64,000 bases of DNA from Alisma plantago-aquatica. Lineage: Eukaryota > Streptophyta > Magnoliopsida > Alismatales > Alismataceae. Shown here in pieces: positions 49,056 to 61,299 of the stretch. Position 1 is the first letter of the stretch. Each line of letters starts with the position of its first letter. The DNA lies in assembly GCA_963693085.1 (NCBI GenBank), contig OY856409.1, forward strand, positions 663,677,591-663,741,590, written 5' to 3'. The position numbers and the translations under genes are program-made. Below the pieces are notes generated by a model. It was not told where the DNA came from. It ran no database searches and was given only the letters and a program-made list of their open reading frames with translations.

Positions 49056-49246
49056 TACACACATTTATTATAAGACCCTAAACCCTAATATTTTAACCCT
49101 AAACCCTAATCTTTTAACCCTAAACCCTAATATTTAAATCTTTACCCCTAAATCTAAAACAATAAACCCTAATCTATCTATAAATCCTTAATTTAATATG
49201 TAATCCCTAAACCCTAATATATACTTGTTTTCTCTTTGATCATAGA
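49056..49246 (+). repeat. Telomere-type CCCTAAA motifs upstream of tnp2
   Basis: Six or more copies of AAACCCTAA or close variants between 49072 and 49223, spaced by AT-rich linkers (CCCTAAACCCTAATATTTTAA repeated about three times). AAACCCTAA is the plant telo-box, found in promoters. It is not a true telomere, as the units are not head-to-tail beyond two. Confidence 0.8.
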
Positions 49247-52215
49247 ATGGATAGATCATGGATGTCCATTCCAAATCACTGCACCAGGGGGGTTTATTGC
49301 TGGTCTTGATCATTTTATTAGATTTATGGAGGAACATAGGAAATAACCTGGAGATAGGTTCTATAGTCCATGTAGGCATTGCGGTAACAACTTGAAAGTC
49401 AGCACTGGTGACAAAATCAAAATTCATGTCACGTGAAATGGGATTGTACAAGGCTATACAGAATGGTACTGGCATGGAGAGATTTCAAACTTGAAATTAA
49501 TAGATGTTGATAACAATGCTTGTATGGAAGAAAACTTTGCCGCTGATGATGTAGATGTAAAGGAACCAGTTCTAATAGACATCGTTGATGAGATGTTGGA
49601 TAGTTGTGGGGTAGAGGACACTGATCCACCTTCCACGTTTAGGAACATTATGCATGATGCTGAGAGACCGTTATACACAGGTTGTTCTAAGTTTACAAAG
49701 CTTAGCACTGTGTTGAGATTTTATAATTTGAAGGCTAACAATAGATGGAAAAATAAAAGCTTCATGTCATTGTTGTCTTTGTTGAAAGAAATTCTTCCTG
49801 AAGGAAATGAGATTCCAATCTCAACATGCGGGTTAAAGAAATTATTATGCCCATTGGGAATGGAGACTAAGAAAATACATGCATGCCTGCATGATTGTGT
49901 ATTATTTCAAAAGGACTACATGGATTTGAAAGATTGTCCGAAATGTGGGGCGTCAAGGTATAAAATGACGACTTTGGGGGAGTCCAAAATGGGTTCTCCT
50001 GCCGAGGTGATGTGATATCTACCTATAATACCATGGTTTCAATGCTTGTTTTCCAATCTGATAGATGTGAATAATTTGAGGTGGCATGCAGAGGTTAAAA
50101 AAATAATGATGGGATCCTATGACATATGTCTGATTCCCCACATTGGAAGAAGATTGATTTATTGTAGCCTAAATTTGGTGAAGAAGTCAGGAATCTAAGA
50201 CTTGGGTTTTGTACTGATGGGATGAATCCATAAGGGACATTGAGCAACCAACATAGCACTTGGTATGTTATGCTTGTTATATACAATCTTCCTCCCTGGT
50301 TGTGTATGAAAAATAAGTATGTTATGTTGTCATTATTGATATATGGCCCTAAACAACCTGGAAATGATATTGATGTTTATCTTGAACTTCTAATTAATGA
50401 CTTAAAGAAACTCTGGGTGAAGGTTTGATAACCTATGATGCTTCACGTAGAGAGACATTATGTTTGCATACTATGTTGTTTTGCACTATTAATGACTTTC
50501 CAGCATATAGTGTAAAAGGATCTAAAGCATGTCCTATATATGAAGAGAACACTGATTCAATACGAATAAAATATGGTGGCAAGATTGTATATCTTGGTCA
50601 TCGAAGGTTTCTTCCAAAATTCCATCTATATCAAATATTACACACAATAATCAATGGATGGAATGAGGAACAATGTGCGCCTAAACCTATAACAGGGGAG
50701 GTTGTTTATGAAAGAGTAAAGACTTTGTTAATGAATTCGATAAGAGACCATAATGTACCATCCCCACACAAAGTGACAAATATTTATTCATGAACAAGTT
50801 AATATTTTAGGATCTTCTATATTCCACACAAAGGTACCACAAGGTTACTCTTCCAACATCCGTAGATTGGTATCAATGAAAGATCTGAAGTTGATAAGTC
50901 TTAAATCTCAATATTTGTCACACTCTAATGCAACAAATATTTTCATGACAATTAGATCGATACTACCGAAGCATGTAAGGTTTGCAATCACCATAATTTG
51001 TTTCTTCTTCAACAGTCTATGCAGCAAAGTTATTGATCCTGAGAATCTCGATAAATTACAAAGAGAAGTGGTCGTTATCCTATGTTAGATTGATATGTAT
51101 TTTCCTCCTTCATTCTTTGATGTCATGGTACATCTTGTTGTCCACTTGACTAGGGAAGTGAAAATATTGGGACCAATTTTCTTGCATTGGATGTATCCTT
51201 TTGAACGATACATGAGCATTTTTAAATGTGACGTTTGAAACCGTTATCGGCATGAAGGGAGTATTATTGAGGTTTATGTGGTGAGAGGGGTTATGGTATG
51301 ACTTTCTGAGTGGTAATGACGCTCCTGTAAATGACAAGAATATTGACGAGTATTCTGGCAAAGGGATTTTAGGAGAACGGATGAAAGTAATCAGCCGTGA
51401 GTTGTTGGAACAAGCTCACTTGTATATTTTACACAACATTGAAGAAGTGAGTGTTTATATAACAGAACATACCAATTTCATCAAGAAACAATATCCTCAA
51501 GCCAATTCAATGTGGCTTTCTAGAGAGCATAACAAGACATTTATTAAGGGGTTTGAAGATAAAGGCTTACATCAACTATCTCAAACACCAAATAATATTG
51601 CTGAAAATATCAAATTCCTCGCATTTAAACTAAAAATGAATATTATGTCTTACGAAGGGTTTGACATAAATGGGTTCTCATATTACACAAAGCGTCAAAA
51701 TGATAAGAGCGTCGTTCAAAATAGTGGGGTCACCCTTCTTGCGTCTTCATTGTTTTTTTTCTAGTGCAAAAGGTAAGAGTCCACGTAAAGCTAAAATATC
51801 ATATTATAGTGTCATTGAAGACATATAGGAGTTTGACTACATAGATTTCAGAATTTTTCTCTTTAACTGTAATTGGGTTGATAACACCAAAAGAGTTATA
51901 GTGGATGAATTGGGTTTCACATTAGTGAATTTTGAAAAGATTAACGAGAAGGATGAACCATTCATATTGGCATCACAAGCAAAACAAGTATTTTATATCA
52001 ATGATCCTACAAATGAAAAATGGTTGGCTGTCCTTCATGGTAAAAGACAGTTCACTGAAGATCCTATAGATGAAGAAGACTACTATGATAAGTATGATGA
52101 CTCGAGTCTATTCTCAGTTGGGTTGTCAACACTAATTATTGAAGCTAACGATGACTTATATGTGCGCATAGATCACATTGAAGGAATGTTAATTGATAAA
52201 AGATCTCAATATTAG
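49247..52215 (+). pseudogene. CACTA tnp2-like transposase
   Basis: Starts MDRSWMS. Domain order as in plant tnp2 genes: a transposon-associated domain (MDRSWM, then GLDHFIRFMEEHRK, YSPCRHCGNN, YTEWYWHGE), Transposase_21 (HDCVLFQKDYMDLKDCPKCG, LRWHAE, RLGFCTDGMNP, LPPWLCMKN, LIYGPKQPGNDIDVYLE, TINDFPAYS, YLGHRRFLP), a DUF4218-like part (LPKHVRFAIT, VIDPENLDKLQREVV, PPSFFDVMVHLVVHLTREV, GPIFLHWMYPFERYM) and a DUF4216-like part (VQNSGVTLLASS, VDELGFTLVNF, EPFILASQAKQVFYINDP). Breaks include a shift in the G run at 49286-49292, a TAA near 49347, a TGA at 50013-50015 and stops near 50102. The protein bound and cut the element ends; this copy is inactive. Confidence 0.9.
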
Positions 52216-52339
52216 AGTCATGTTTTTATTTTTCTAAATGTTTTATTTTTTTGAATGTTAGATTGATGTGAACTTTACAATGTTATATTAATTTCTAGTT
52301 ATGTTAAATGTTTGATTGTTTTTTATATGACACTTTTAG

Positions 52340-54330
52340 ATGGCTGACCATGAGTGTGATGATCGTGATGCTGATTACCATGAGGGTGAGGCGTTGCCTC
52401 ACAATGTAAATTTTATAATATATCCTATATCTAGCTATATATATGTCCATTTATAAGTTATATCCTATATGTGTTTTTTGTCAAATTATAGGTTGATGAT
52501 GTACCCCCTGAAAACCTTGTGTCACTTGATGAGCAACAAAAAATTTGAAAAAATCAAGAGCATCACTATGATGAACAACTTACTACAACAAAGGGCAATG
52601 GACCAAAATTGGTTGTGTATTTTGATCATGCAGGAAATCCAGTTGGAAAGAACCACAAATCATTTGTTTCATATGTTGGGCTTCTTGCTCATAGACAATG
52701 TAGTGTAATGCATAATCTTGGCATACAATTTCTAAAGGGAAGAAAGACTTAGTATGGAAAGAACTATGTGTGAGATATTATCATTTACAATTCTATTTTT
52801 AAAGTTATTTCAAATTCTATTTTTTAGAATTCTCTATTAAATATATGAAAATTTGTAGAGTATATTTGAATTGGATGAAAGCCTACATAGTAAAAAGGTG
52901 ATGCAACATTGTGGGAGGGTCCTAAGGAACTATAGGACAACTCTCAACTGACAATACATACGAGAGGTTGATAAGGGGAACAAGTCAGTCCTTGAGCATT
53001 GGAATTACCTAGACTCGACTGAGTGGTAGACGTTTGTTGCCAGGAGAAATACTAATGAATTCAAGGAATTAAATTTCACTCCCAATTTAATTAATATACA
53101 TTCTTATGAATTCACCTATTCACGATTGACCTTGATTGTTACTAACCAATTCAATGTGATTACTAACAAGGCTATGAGCGATGCTCAAAGATCAAGGTGT
53201 GCAATGAATGTGGATGACCACATGATGGGTCCAGGTGGCCATGCAACTCTTTGCCAAAAATTACATATGTCTTCCATTCAACAGCCTATTGTTCTTAATA
53301 TTGAGACTGTTAAGTCCTCTACTACTACTCCTGCACCTCTGTATCACCATGATATGTGGATAGATGGGAGGCAAAACAAAAAAGGAGATATAACCAACCT
53401 CGCAACTGCTGAGGCAGCTACAAAAATGGTAAAATTCAACTCTTAGAGCAATTAGTATTGATGATTGTAGTATCGATGATTGTTATGTTTACTTACTAGT
53501 TTCTTTTGATGATGTTTAGCGAGAGCTTCACAAGAAGAGGAAGCAAGGCTTGTTCATCCCTGAGGGAACAAGGGATGAATTGAAAGTTTCTCTCGATAAC
53601 CCAGAGCATCATGGACGTCTTAGGGCTACAGGGGATGGAGTGGGCCTAAGAGCATTTTTTGGGTCATCACAATGCAAACATGTCCAAAAAGGGGGACTTT
53701 CAAAAGCTGAGGTAACCTATTCTTTTTTTAGAATGTTATTTGTAAGGGAATTCATGAATCAAAAATAATTTCTTTTATACATGTATAGGTAGATGAGTTA
53801 ATTGATAAAAGAGTGGATGAGTTAGTTGATAAGAGAGTCCAGGTTGCATTGAGCAAGTGGCAGGCATCTCAGTCTTCCACTCTGACAGTACCTGTAGTGT
53901 GTCGCTCTTCCCCTATGATAGAGGTGGTTAGGAGTGATCCTGCGGAGGTTGTTGGGAGTAATCCTATAGACCCACCACCTAGCATGTCCGCTGGAAGTAT
54001 TTTAGTGACATAGTAGATAGTCTTTTCATGATGATATGTTTATTTATGTATATAGCATACTCGATGTAAATTTGTAGGGGTTGAAGCCATTCCGTCTAAA
54101 ATTGAAAGAATTCATCATTGCAGAGGGCGAGGATTACCCACACCTTCCAATTTACACAATTCATGGCACTCTAGTACCCGATGGTGCAGTTTGTGTGGGC
54201 CCGAGGCTTGTGTTTGCTGCTTGGAGGCAACATCCATAGTCATATGCCCACCCAGATGCTAACATGCTTGGTGAAGCATAAGGCGGAGTGGTCTTGTGGA
54301 CCGAAGCAAATTTCATCTATAATGATCATG
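52340..54330 (+). pseudogene. CACTA second gene: Transposase_24-like (TnpA-type) part
   Basis: Exon 1 (52340-52405) begins MADHECDDRD and ends at a GT; the next exon starts after AG at 52491 (VDDVPPENLVSLDEQQ). Later exons carry KLVVYFDHAGNPVGKN and SYVGLLAHR, then FELDESLHSKKVMQHCGRVLRNYRTTL, MGPGGHATL, WIDGRQNKKGDITNLATAEAATKM, then after a GT-AG intron RELHKKRKQGLFIPEGTRDEL. The next exon has a repeated VDELIDKRVDELVDKRV. It ends in GLKPFRLKLKEFIIAEG and a Pro-rich linker. This order matches Plant transposase (Ptta/En/Spm, Transposase_24), the subterminal-repeat binding partner of tnp2. Several in-frame stops (for example in QQKI-stop and TEW-stop). Confidence 0.75.
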
Positions 54331-54398
54331 TATGGTAAATTTACATTACATTAATTTGTATATATGTATATACATGACTATTCATATGAAATTATATA

Positions 54399-55779
54399 TA
54401 CATGACAAAGGGAAGAAACCCGCTACAACTCATCCTCCTCCACCTCCACCTCCACCTCCACCTCCTCCTGAAGTACCTAATTGGCTTGAAAAGGACCTAT
54501 ACGACTCGATAGATCCTCAATGCAGGGGTATGGCAATATGGATAGGCCAACATTTTGAAAATTGTCCTATGATTATTTCTATTAAGAAGGATGTTGCAGG
54601 CCAATCATATGAAAATAATATATTTATACAAGATATTTTGGAGTTGTTTAGTTATGCTTGGCTGAATACATATATGATAGAACTATGGATATAGTGAGAT
54701 CTTGTTTATATATCTATATATCTTGTTTTATATACGGTGATTTGTTTTCTTATATATTAATGCATATGTAATATATGTTTTGCAGCCACTTACATAAGGT
54801 ATGTACATAATTTTCATTTACCGATGTGGGATTTATAATTCCATCCTTGATCGGTCATGTACATAAAGAACCTTAATCAGTTAGCTTATACTTCTCTATC
54901 TCTTTTAAATATTTTGGTAAAGCAAAGAAGAGCGTGATGATAGCTCCGTTCAATGTTGAATAAGTTTATTTTGCTTATAATTTGGACTGAAGAAAATTAC
55001 ATTTTATTATGGATTTTGAGTTATATATTTTTACCTTTCTTATCTCTAGTGGTAAGCATTGGGAGTTACTAGTTAATGTCCCTGAGACGGTGATTGTTTA
55101 TTATCTAGACCCTGAGGGGAAGGAATTAGACAATTGGGGACACACAATGAAAATGCCATTATTTACATGAGAATTTTTTTATATGTATATCTGTTAACAT
55201 CTATTATTACATTACTATTTAGTAATGCAATTTATTGTGTTACATTAATGTGTATGGCTTTAAAAGATTTCAAAAAATCCAGAGGAGACATGTGTCAGAA
55301 AAAGAAAGTGTTAGCCTGGGAGAATGTAAAAGTAGTTTCCTAACTCCAATGCATATATTATTTATGTAAACTATGCTTATTTTTATTTATTAACATTTTG
55401 TATGTTGAAATTTATAGTGTGTTGTACAAGACAATGACTGGGCATGTGGATACGGCGTGATGCGGTATATGGACCTAATTGCCAAATATGTTGCACAAGA
55501 AATAAAAAATGTACAACATGTATTATATAGTCTTTATCATCATATATAAGTATAGTCTCATTAGATAATATGAAAATATCAAACGTATTAATTATATATA
55601 CACCATTCTCTTTGCAAGTGTTTAAAACTAGTGACTTCATTATAGGGGAAAAGTTATTAGATGTACATAATCCCTATACGATGGAACAATTAGATGATAT
55701 AAGAGAGCAATTAGCCAAAGCCTTTGAACGGGAGGCAATTTTTTATTATAATTGGGGTATTGATGATGATAAAGAATGA
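54399..55779 (+). pseudogene. Ulp1-like cysteine protease part (peptidase C48) of the CACTA second gene
   Basis: After an exon starting GKKPATTHPP with a run of 12 Pro (CCTCCA microsatellite near 54430-54470) come VPNWLEKDL, DILELFSYAWLNTYMIELW, then over short exons KSVMIAPFN, HWELLVNVPETVIVYYLDPEG (His and Asp of the triad), and QDNDWACGYGVMRYMDLIAK (Gln and Cys), ending with YTMEQLDDIREQLAKAFEREAI and TGA. This is the C48 order seen in Ulp1 domains carried by many plant transposons. It follows the Transposase_24 part in the same direction and is probably its C-terminal half after splicing. Some exons have stops, so it is likely dead although the catalytic residues remain. Confidence 0.8.
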
Positions 55780-56259
55780 CATTTCTAAAATTTGATGTCA
55801 TAATTCTTTCTGTATTTATGATATTTCTAAACTTTGAAAGACAAGCTTATATATACATGTGTGAATGACTTTTTTTGAATTGTCATATTGAAATTTGATC
55901 TATATACATCTGTGTGAATGTGAAGATGAATGATTGAATGTGCTTCTACATGTGTGTGAATGTGAAAGAGATGAATGAATGGAACTACAGATTGCTAAAT
56001 GTGTGTGAATGTGACAATGGAGGAATGAATGGTACTACATGTTTCTACATATGTGTGAATCATATGAATGAATTAATTATTTTTATGCATGTGTGTGAAA
56101 CACATGATGTATATAATCTTGATCATCTTGTTATTATAGGTTTGTGGTATGTTGTTTGGCGAAATCACATGATGTTGTAAACCTACAATTCAAAACTGAA
56201 CTGCAAGTTTTGCATCATGCTGACCAGTCGAACAGTAGGCCTGCAAGCTGATAATTAAA
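55780..56259 (+). repeat. CACTA 3' region with 'ATGTGTGTGAATG' repeats
   Basis: Degenerate tandem units of about 40-60 bp (TGTGTGAATGTGA...GAATGAATG...CTACA) from 55855 to 56110. Non-coding; probably the 3' untranslated part. Confidence 0.65.
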
Positions 56260-56656
56260 AAAAATACTTAGTCATCGATTATCTAAAAAACCTATCACCT
56301 AATGTCAATGACATCGGTTTATTATAGAAAACTGACAAGTATTCTCTAACCTAGGCCAATTTTATTGTTCTGGTATGGAGATAGGCGTCGATTTTCTACA
56401 AAAAAATGATGACTATGCCAAATTTTTTTGTTCGAGTATGGAGATAGGCGTCAGTTTTCTAAAACATAACTGACGACTATGGATCCTACTGGTGTCAGTT
56501 CTTTTTTTGGTTGCAATTAGGGATGACTCTATGTCATCGATTTTAAAATAGACGTTGTTGGATACTACCTTTAGTGTCGCCTACTTGGGTGTCACTTGGA
56601 AACTGACATAAAAAAAACCATTTTAACCGACGTTAAAGGTGGTATATGTACTGGCG
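56260..56656. repeat. CACTA right subterminal repeats
   Basis: Repeats of GGCGTCGATTTTCTA and GACGACTATG in both orientations, matching the left-end set (AACCGACGACTA). Two adjacent copies of a unit of about 65 bp, each with GTATGGAGATAGGCGTC, lie at 56370-56480. Confidence 0.75.
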
Positions 56657-58057
56657 ATCACAATTCAGGGATCATGGACTCACTCTTGTGGGGATCTGAG
56701 ATCACATCAGCCCGTAAGAGTACATCAATTCAACCAACAATCAAATAAGAAATGGAAGAAAAGCATTCTTTCATTGAAACAAGGAGTCGATTACATCAAT
56801 TAATAATATGCTATGGGGCTAGTCTTCATGCCCTATTAGAGAACTACTCAAACATAATAACAAGAGAACAAGATTCTAGCCTCTAATACAAGGAGAATTC
56901 TAGAAAAAGAGATACTTTTTGCTTTAGATTCTACCCTCCTTTAGTAAAGGAGGGGAAAAACTCCTAGAGGAATGGATGGTGGTGGCGGCTAGATTGCCTC
57001 ATCTGGGGTGATGATCAGTTGACTACATTAATCAGTTGCTTCAGCCCAAAGTTACATTGCTCAAACCTTGATCACGTTGATGATTTTATCATTTCAACAT
57101 TTGATCGAGTCTTTATTTGAAATCTTTCTTCCATACAAAATCATATGGAATTGCCCAAATTTTCTTTTCTACCCTTTTACAATATTAATTGCTTGCCCCA
57201 AATGAAGAGATTAATTGAGTTGCCTTCTGCTGATTCTCACAAAGATGATTTGACTGACTCATAATCCATTCAACCAATTGGCAATCCGAACAAGATACAT
57301 TTTTCATGTATAGCATTGAATTTTCTTTCCAACACACACTTACACATTAATTTCCGCCTTGGTATGTAGAATTTATGACCATTTAGTGCAAGGTATATAT
57401 ATCATGACTATGGGAAGTTGAAAGATTTGGTACATGTGAGTCGATCGACTGGATGAGTCGAACATGGCTTATTTTGATTGGTTGGGGTTTATGTATTTCC
57501 CCCTAGGTATAAAATAGAGTGAAGGGAGGTATGGAAGAAGAATGATCTCTACACTATTTGGCTTGAGATCTTTTTATTTATGTATTGTAATTACATTTAT
57601 CACATTTTTTTCTTTTTTTCCTCATTGGCACATTTTTGATGGTACGCCCCAATTAATTGCAAGGGGTATGGAAGAAGCAAAAGGGGGGAAGAATGCCACT
57701 CTGAACTTAAGTTTTTGGCACTTTGGATTTTATTTTTCTTTTGTGAGTAGAGAGATAAGAAGGTGATGTAAGAAGTGTAGAAAATATTATTCTTGGTGCA
57801 ATTCATTTTTGAATTTAAGCACATTGGGATTACCATACATTAGGTCAATTAATAATGAGTTATGAAAAATTAATATTTTTTTCAAGTTAATATATAACCC
57901 TAGATAAAGGAAGCCTTGTTTTCAAATCCTATGAGTCTTCTATGACCTAACATCCTTTCCAAGAAATGGTGTTAAATAATATCTTAGGTGACATGATAAT
58001 TTCTATTAATGGTAGATTTTATAATTTATGGTACAAAAGAAGTTGCTTCAATCATGG
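56657..58057. other. Unassigned sequence right of the CACTA element
   Basis: Continues 40471-41155. No gene. A TATA-type TATAAAATAG is near 57508 on the plus strand, after a GTCGATCGACT palindrome (57442). It may be part of an LTR. 57900-58057 holds the approach to the gypsy pol fragment; its boundary is not clear. Confidence 0.4.
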
Positions 58058-58936
58058 GTACGCAGTTGATGTTTAGTACAACATTTTACAAAAGAAGTTT
58101 ACCAGTCGCTTTTGGGAGCACCCTCATACAACCATGGGTACGTAGTTGAGTTTTAGTACAAAAATTCACCCACAGATAGATGGACAGTTTGAGAGGACTA
58201 TACAGACTCTGGAAGATCTGTTGAGAGCTTGTGTATTGTAGTTTTTGGGCAGTTGGAATGTGCAACTCAATTTGATAGAGTTTGCATACAATAACAATTA
58301 TCAGAGGAGCATAGATATGTAACCCTATGAGGCTTTATATGGGTGACATTGCATATCTCCATTGTGTTGGTATAAGACCGGTGAATATCAACTTATGGGC
58401 CATGAGCTTGTGCAACAGACGACAAAGAAGATTAAGATGATACAACAGTAGTTGAAGGCAGCCCATGATAGGCAAAAATCTTATGCTGATAGTCACCATA
58501 TGTTGTTGGAGTTCCAAGTGGGAGACATGGTGTATCTCAAGGTCTCTCCTTTGAAAGGTGTGTTGAGGTTTGGGAAGAAGGGTAAGTTGGCTCCCAGGTA
58601 TATGGGACCTTACCCTGTGGTGGCACATGTTGGCAAGGTGGCTTATAAGTTGGATCTGCCACCTGAGTTGCACATGTTGCATCTAGTGTTTCATGTTTCT
58701 ATGTTGAGTAAGTGTCACCTTGACAAAGAGTAGGTGTTGTAGAAAATGGAGGTTGAGCTAGATGAGGACGTGTTGTATGTGAAGGGTCCCATGTTGATCC
58801 TTGATAGTATGGTGAAGAAGTTGAAGAAGAAGGATATTTTTTGGTTAAGGTTTTGTGGCATCATCATGGTGTAGAGGAAGTTACATGGGATCTTGAGGAT
58901 GAGATGCGTAGGAAGTACCCATCTCTTTTTGTGTAG
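58058..58936 (+). pseudogene. Gypsy chromovirus (Tekay/Del-like) integrase C-terminus and chromodomain
   Basis: In shifting frames: the end of the integrase core (IHPQIDGQFERTIQTLEDLLRACVL, LIEFAYNNNYQ, PYEALYG), then KAAHDRQKSYADSHH, VGDMVYLKVSPLKGVLRFGKKGKL, PRYMGPYPV, LVFHVSMLSKCH, then a chromodomain (ELDEDVLYVKGPMLILD, VKKLKKK, HHHGVEEVTWDLEDEMRRKYPSLFV) and stop TAG 58934-58936. This is the usual 3' end of Tekay/Del pol; the chromodomain directs integration into heterochromatin. RT and earlier parts are missing on the left. Stops and shifts make it dead. A short block (ATGGGTACGCAGTTGATGTT) is duplicated at about 58035-58160. Confidence 0.88.
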
Positions 58937-58969
58937 GATTTCAGGGGCAAAATCCTTATCAGGGGTTTA
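58937..58969 (+). other. Chromovirus polypurine region
   Basis: The remains of the FRGKIL pol-tail coding sequence, then CAGGGGTTTATGG before the LTR. The purine tract is poor. Confidence 0.45.
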
Positions 58970-59697
58970 TGGTAGTAAGACCCCTGACCTAGATTAGTGA
59001 TTGATTATGTTTGTATTGCTTAATAAGATGCTTAGACGTTAATCTGATCATATGATGCACCTTAATAACATGTGACAAGCTTGTGTTTTCAGTTTGGTTG
59101 ATGTTTGAGCAAGTTATGTTTGTTTTGGACCAAGTTGTAACTTACCTATGTTGAGGGTTTATCTTGCAATTTGTCACATGTTGGATGTGCCTCTTGTGCC
59201 TTGGCATCATGAGAGAGAATTATGCTTATGGGCACCTTGTTGGACCTTGTATGATGAGGTGGCAACATGTATGTGGAGTTAGGGTTTGCATGGTTTTTCT
59301 TGGATGGTGGTGTTGACCTTGTTGTGTTCCTTGAGTGTAGAGACCATGTGTTTTGTGCCTTGAGAGTTCTTTGACAAATACACCTTACTTTGGTGGTGTT
59401 TGTAGCAACCTAGGCACCTTGATGCATTGTTCTTTGTGTTCGTCACTAGGGTTTGCTCATGTGGAGGTGTTTTCTGACCTATACCTTGGATGGTTGTGTT
59501 ACGACTGATACCCTAGGTTTTGCTTCGACCTTGTAGGTGTAATGGACCTAAGTGGTTGCTACACTACCTTGTTTTTATCACACTTTGTTACATGCATGTT
59601 TTGAGTTCTTGCATAGCCATGTCTTTTGGGAAATGTGTCCTTTTGGTTCCCTCATATCTTGACACCTCATGATCCTTACCTCCCTCCTACCCTTTAG

Positions 59698-59706
59698 TAT
59701 ATAAAT
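59698..59706 (+). promoter_or_regulatory. Chromovirus LTR TATA box
   Basis: TATATAAAT followed after about 60 bp by the start of a C-T rich leader. Prediction by motif and context. Confidence 0.45.
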
Positions 59707-60057
59707 CCTCTCTTTCGCATGCAAGTCCCTTTGACTCTTCTTTCACTCTTCTTCCTTGTGTTCAGACTTAAGCATGGTGGAGAAAGAGAAGGTGCTTCTC
59801 TTGGAGCATGGTGGTTGATCACCTTTGCATGTGGTGATCTAGGGCTTGATCATCTTCTTTGTGGTGGTTCATGGTGATCTTCCTTTTTGGTAAGTGGTTT
59901 CCTACCCTTGATCTCATTTCCCTTTGAACCCTACCTCTTCATGTCTTGTCTTGGCCATGAGACTATTGTCCTTCCATGGTTGCTATCTTGAGAATCTTCT
60001 CTCCATCAGAGATCGAGATCCATGTTTTTCCATGGCAGTACCTAAGTGAGATTTCTC

Positions 60058-60098
60058 CTCTTTCTTCTTTCTTTCTTCTTTCTTCTTTCTTCTTCCTT
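60058..60098 (+). repeat. TTTCTTC microsatellite
   Basis: About 40 bp of TTTCTTC/TTTC units within the LTR leader. Confidence 0.9.
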
Positions 60099-61287
60099 GT
60101 CTGTCCTAGGGTTTGTGCTTCCTTCTTCTTGAGCTTTCCTTTGACCATGGTGTGTTTTTCTCTTCTTGAGGTGACCTTGTTGTCCATGGAGTTGATCCTA
60201 GTTGGAGCTTCCTTCTCTCTCTTGGAGCTTGTGTCTTTGGAGCTTGATCTTCATCTTAAGGCAGGTTATATAACTCTACCCTCTATTATTATTGCACCTC
60301 ATTCTTGCTTCCATGCTACTATTCTATATCTAAATCACGATCATAAGTTTATGGATAATGTTGTCTTATTTTAGGGTTTAATATTATGAATTATTCTTGC
60401 ATAGATTTCTCTTTTTATTAATCCTAATTCATGAACCTGAATTCTAAGTGATGGTGGAGTTGTTGTTTCTTACATACATCTTGATCTTTGGTTTTATCAC
60501 CATGCTATGGTTCGACCATCATATGTTAGATGGAGGTTTTGGTTATTATGTGCATGTATTATATGATGTTTTTATCTCCTCTAAACATGGTTTCCTTTTT
60601 GGTTTTGGTGATGGTCTTCTTAGGGTTTTGATGTTTATCATTTTCATGAGGTTTCATCTTGGTGACGCTTGAGTTTTTGATGTTGAGTGTTAGTTCGGTC
60701 AACATGCTTTCCTTGGTTCCTTGGAGTTGTTTTGACCATGTTGATGGTGTGCTAGGGTTTTGGTTTGGTCACCATAATCCTAACCCTAAGCCATTATGTT
60801 CACTACACTAGCCATTGTGTTGGTCGGTACATGTTGATCTTGGTGTGTGTAGTGGACGCTACACCTAGTGGTGGTGTTAGGGATGCAAAAAGTGTTAACT
60901 ACATATGGTTCTTGAGTTTGGTTGCTACAAGTGGTGTTTATGTGGAGGTTGATACATGGTGTGGTATATACACTCCTTGTTCCTTGGTGGTCACTACACA
61001 TGTGGGTCATGTGACATATGTGAGTCATGTGGTTTGGTCGACACATGTTGTTGTTTTGGAATTGTTAGTTGATCATAATAATAATGCCTAACCCTAATGT
61101 ACTCCAAGTATGTGGGAAGTAATGCATCCATGGTTTGATGTTGAAGGTTGTTATGAAAACCCTAATCGGCTAAGACCTAACCCTAATTTAAGTGTATGAT
61201 GTACTCGTTGAGCTTGCTTGAATAATTATCATGTAATTATGTTTTCTCTCTCTCTAACTTGTGTAAACCTAACCTTGCAGGTGGAAT

Positions 61288-61299
61288 AAATATCAGAGC
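61288..61299 (+). other. Primer-site-like sequence after the chromovirus LTR
   Basis: AAATATCAGAGC, with TATCAGAGC identical to the core of the initiator-Met type site TGGTATCAGAGC. It lies on the plus strand, in the orientation of the LTR, but downstream of an LTR that follows pol. Confidence 0.45.

Larger units (their letters stand above)
41153..56659 (+). mobile_element. CACTA (En/Spm) DNA transposon of 15.5 kb
   Basis: Element 41156-56656 starts CACTAGTACAAAAA and ends with the inverse of CGCCAGTACATATA, an imperfect terminal inverted repeat whose outer CACTA has decayed at the right end. The 3-bp duplication ATC lies at 41153-41155 and 56657-56659. It encodes on the plus strand a tnp2-like transposase, then a Transposase_24-like gene running into a Ulp1-like protease. 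It has subterminal repeats at both ends and carries a later LINE (42955-49038). Without the LINE it would be about 9.4 kb. Confidence 0.92.
58970..61287 (+). mobile_element. Chromovirus LTR (3' LTR by position)
   Basis: About 2.3 kb of non-coding DNA following pol, starting near TGGTAGTAAGACCCC. Contains a TATA box (59698-59706), a downstream pyrimidine-rich leader with a TTTCTTC microsatellite (60058-60098), and ends near TGCAGGTGGAATAA where a primer-site-like sequence follows. The outer end is inferred only from that site. Confidence 0.55.

Noticed and set aside
49072..49223. Interstitial telomere or chromosome end
   Set aside because: The CCCTAAA units are at most two in a row and are separated by AT linkers, so they are telo-box repeats and not a telomeric array.
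57542..57766. Small open frame with a hydrophobic N-terminus (possible membrane peptide)
   Set aside because: The hydrophobicity comes from T-rich sequence. There is no conserved motif, and it lies in probable LTR DNA.
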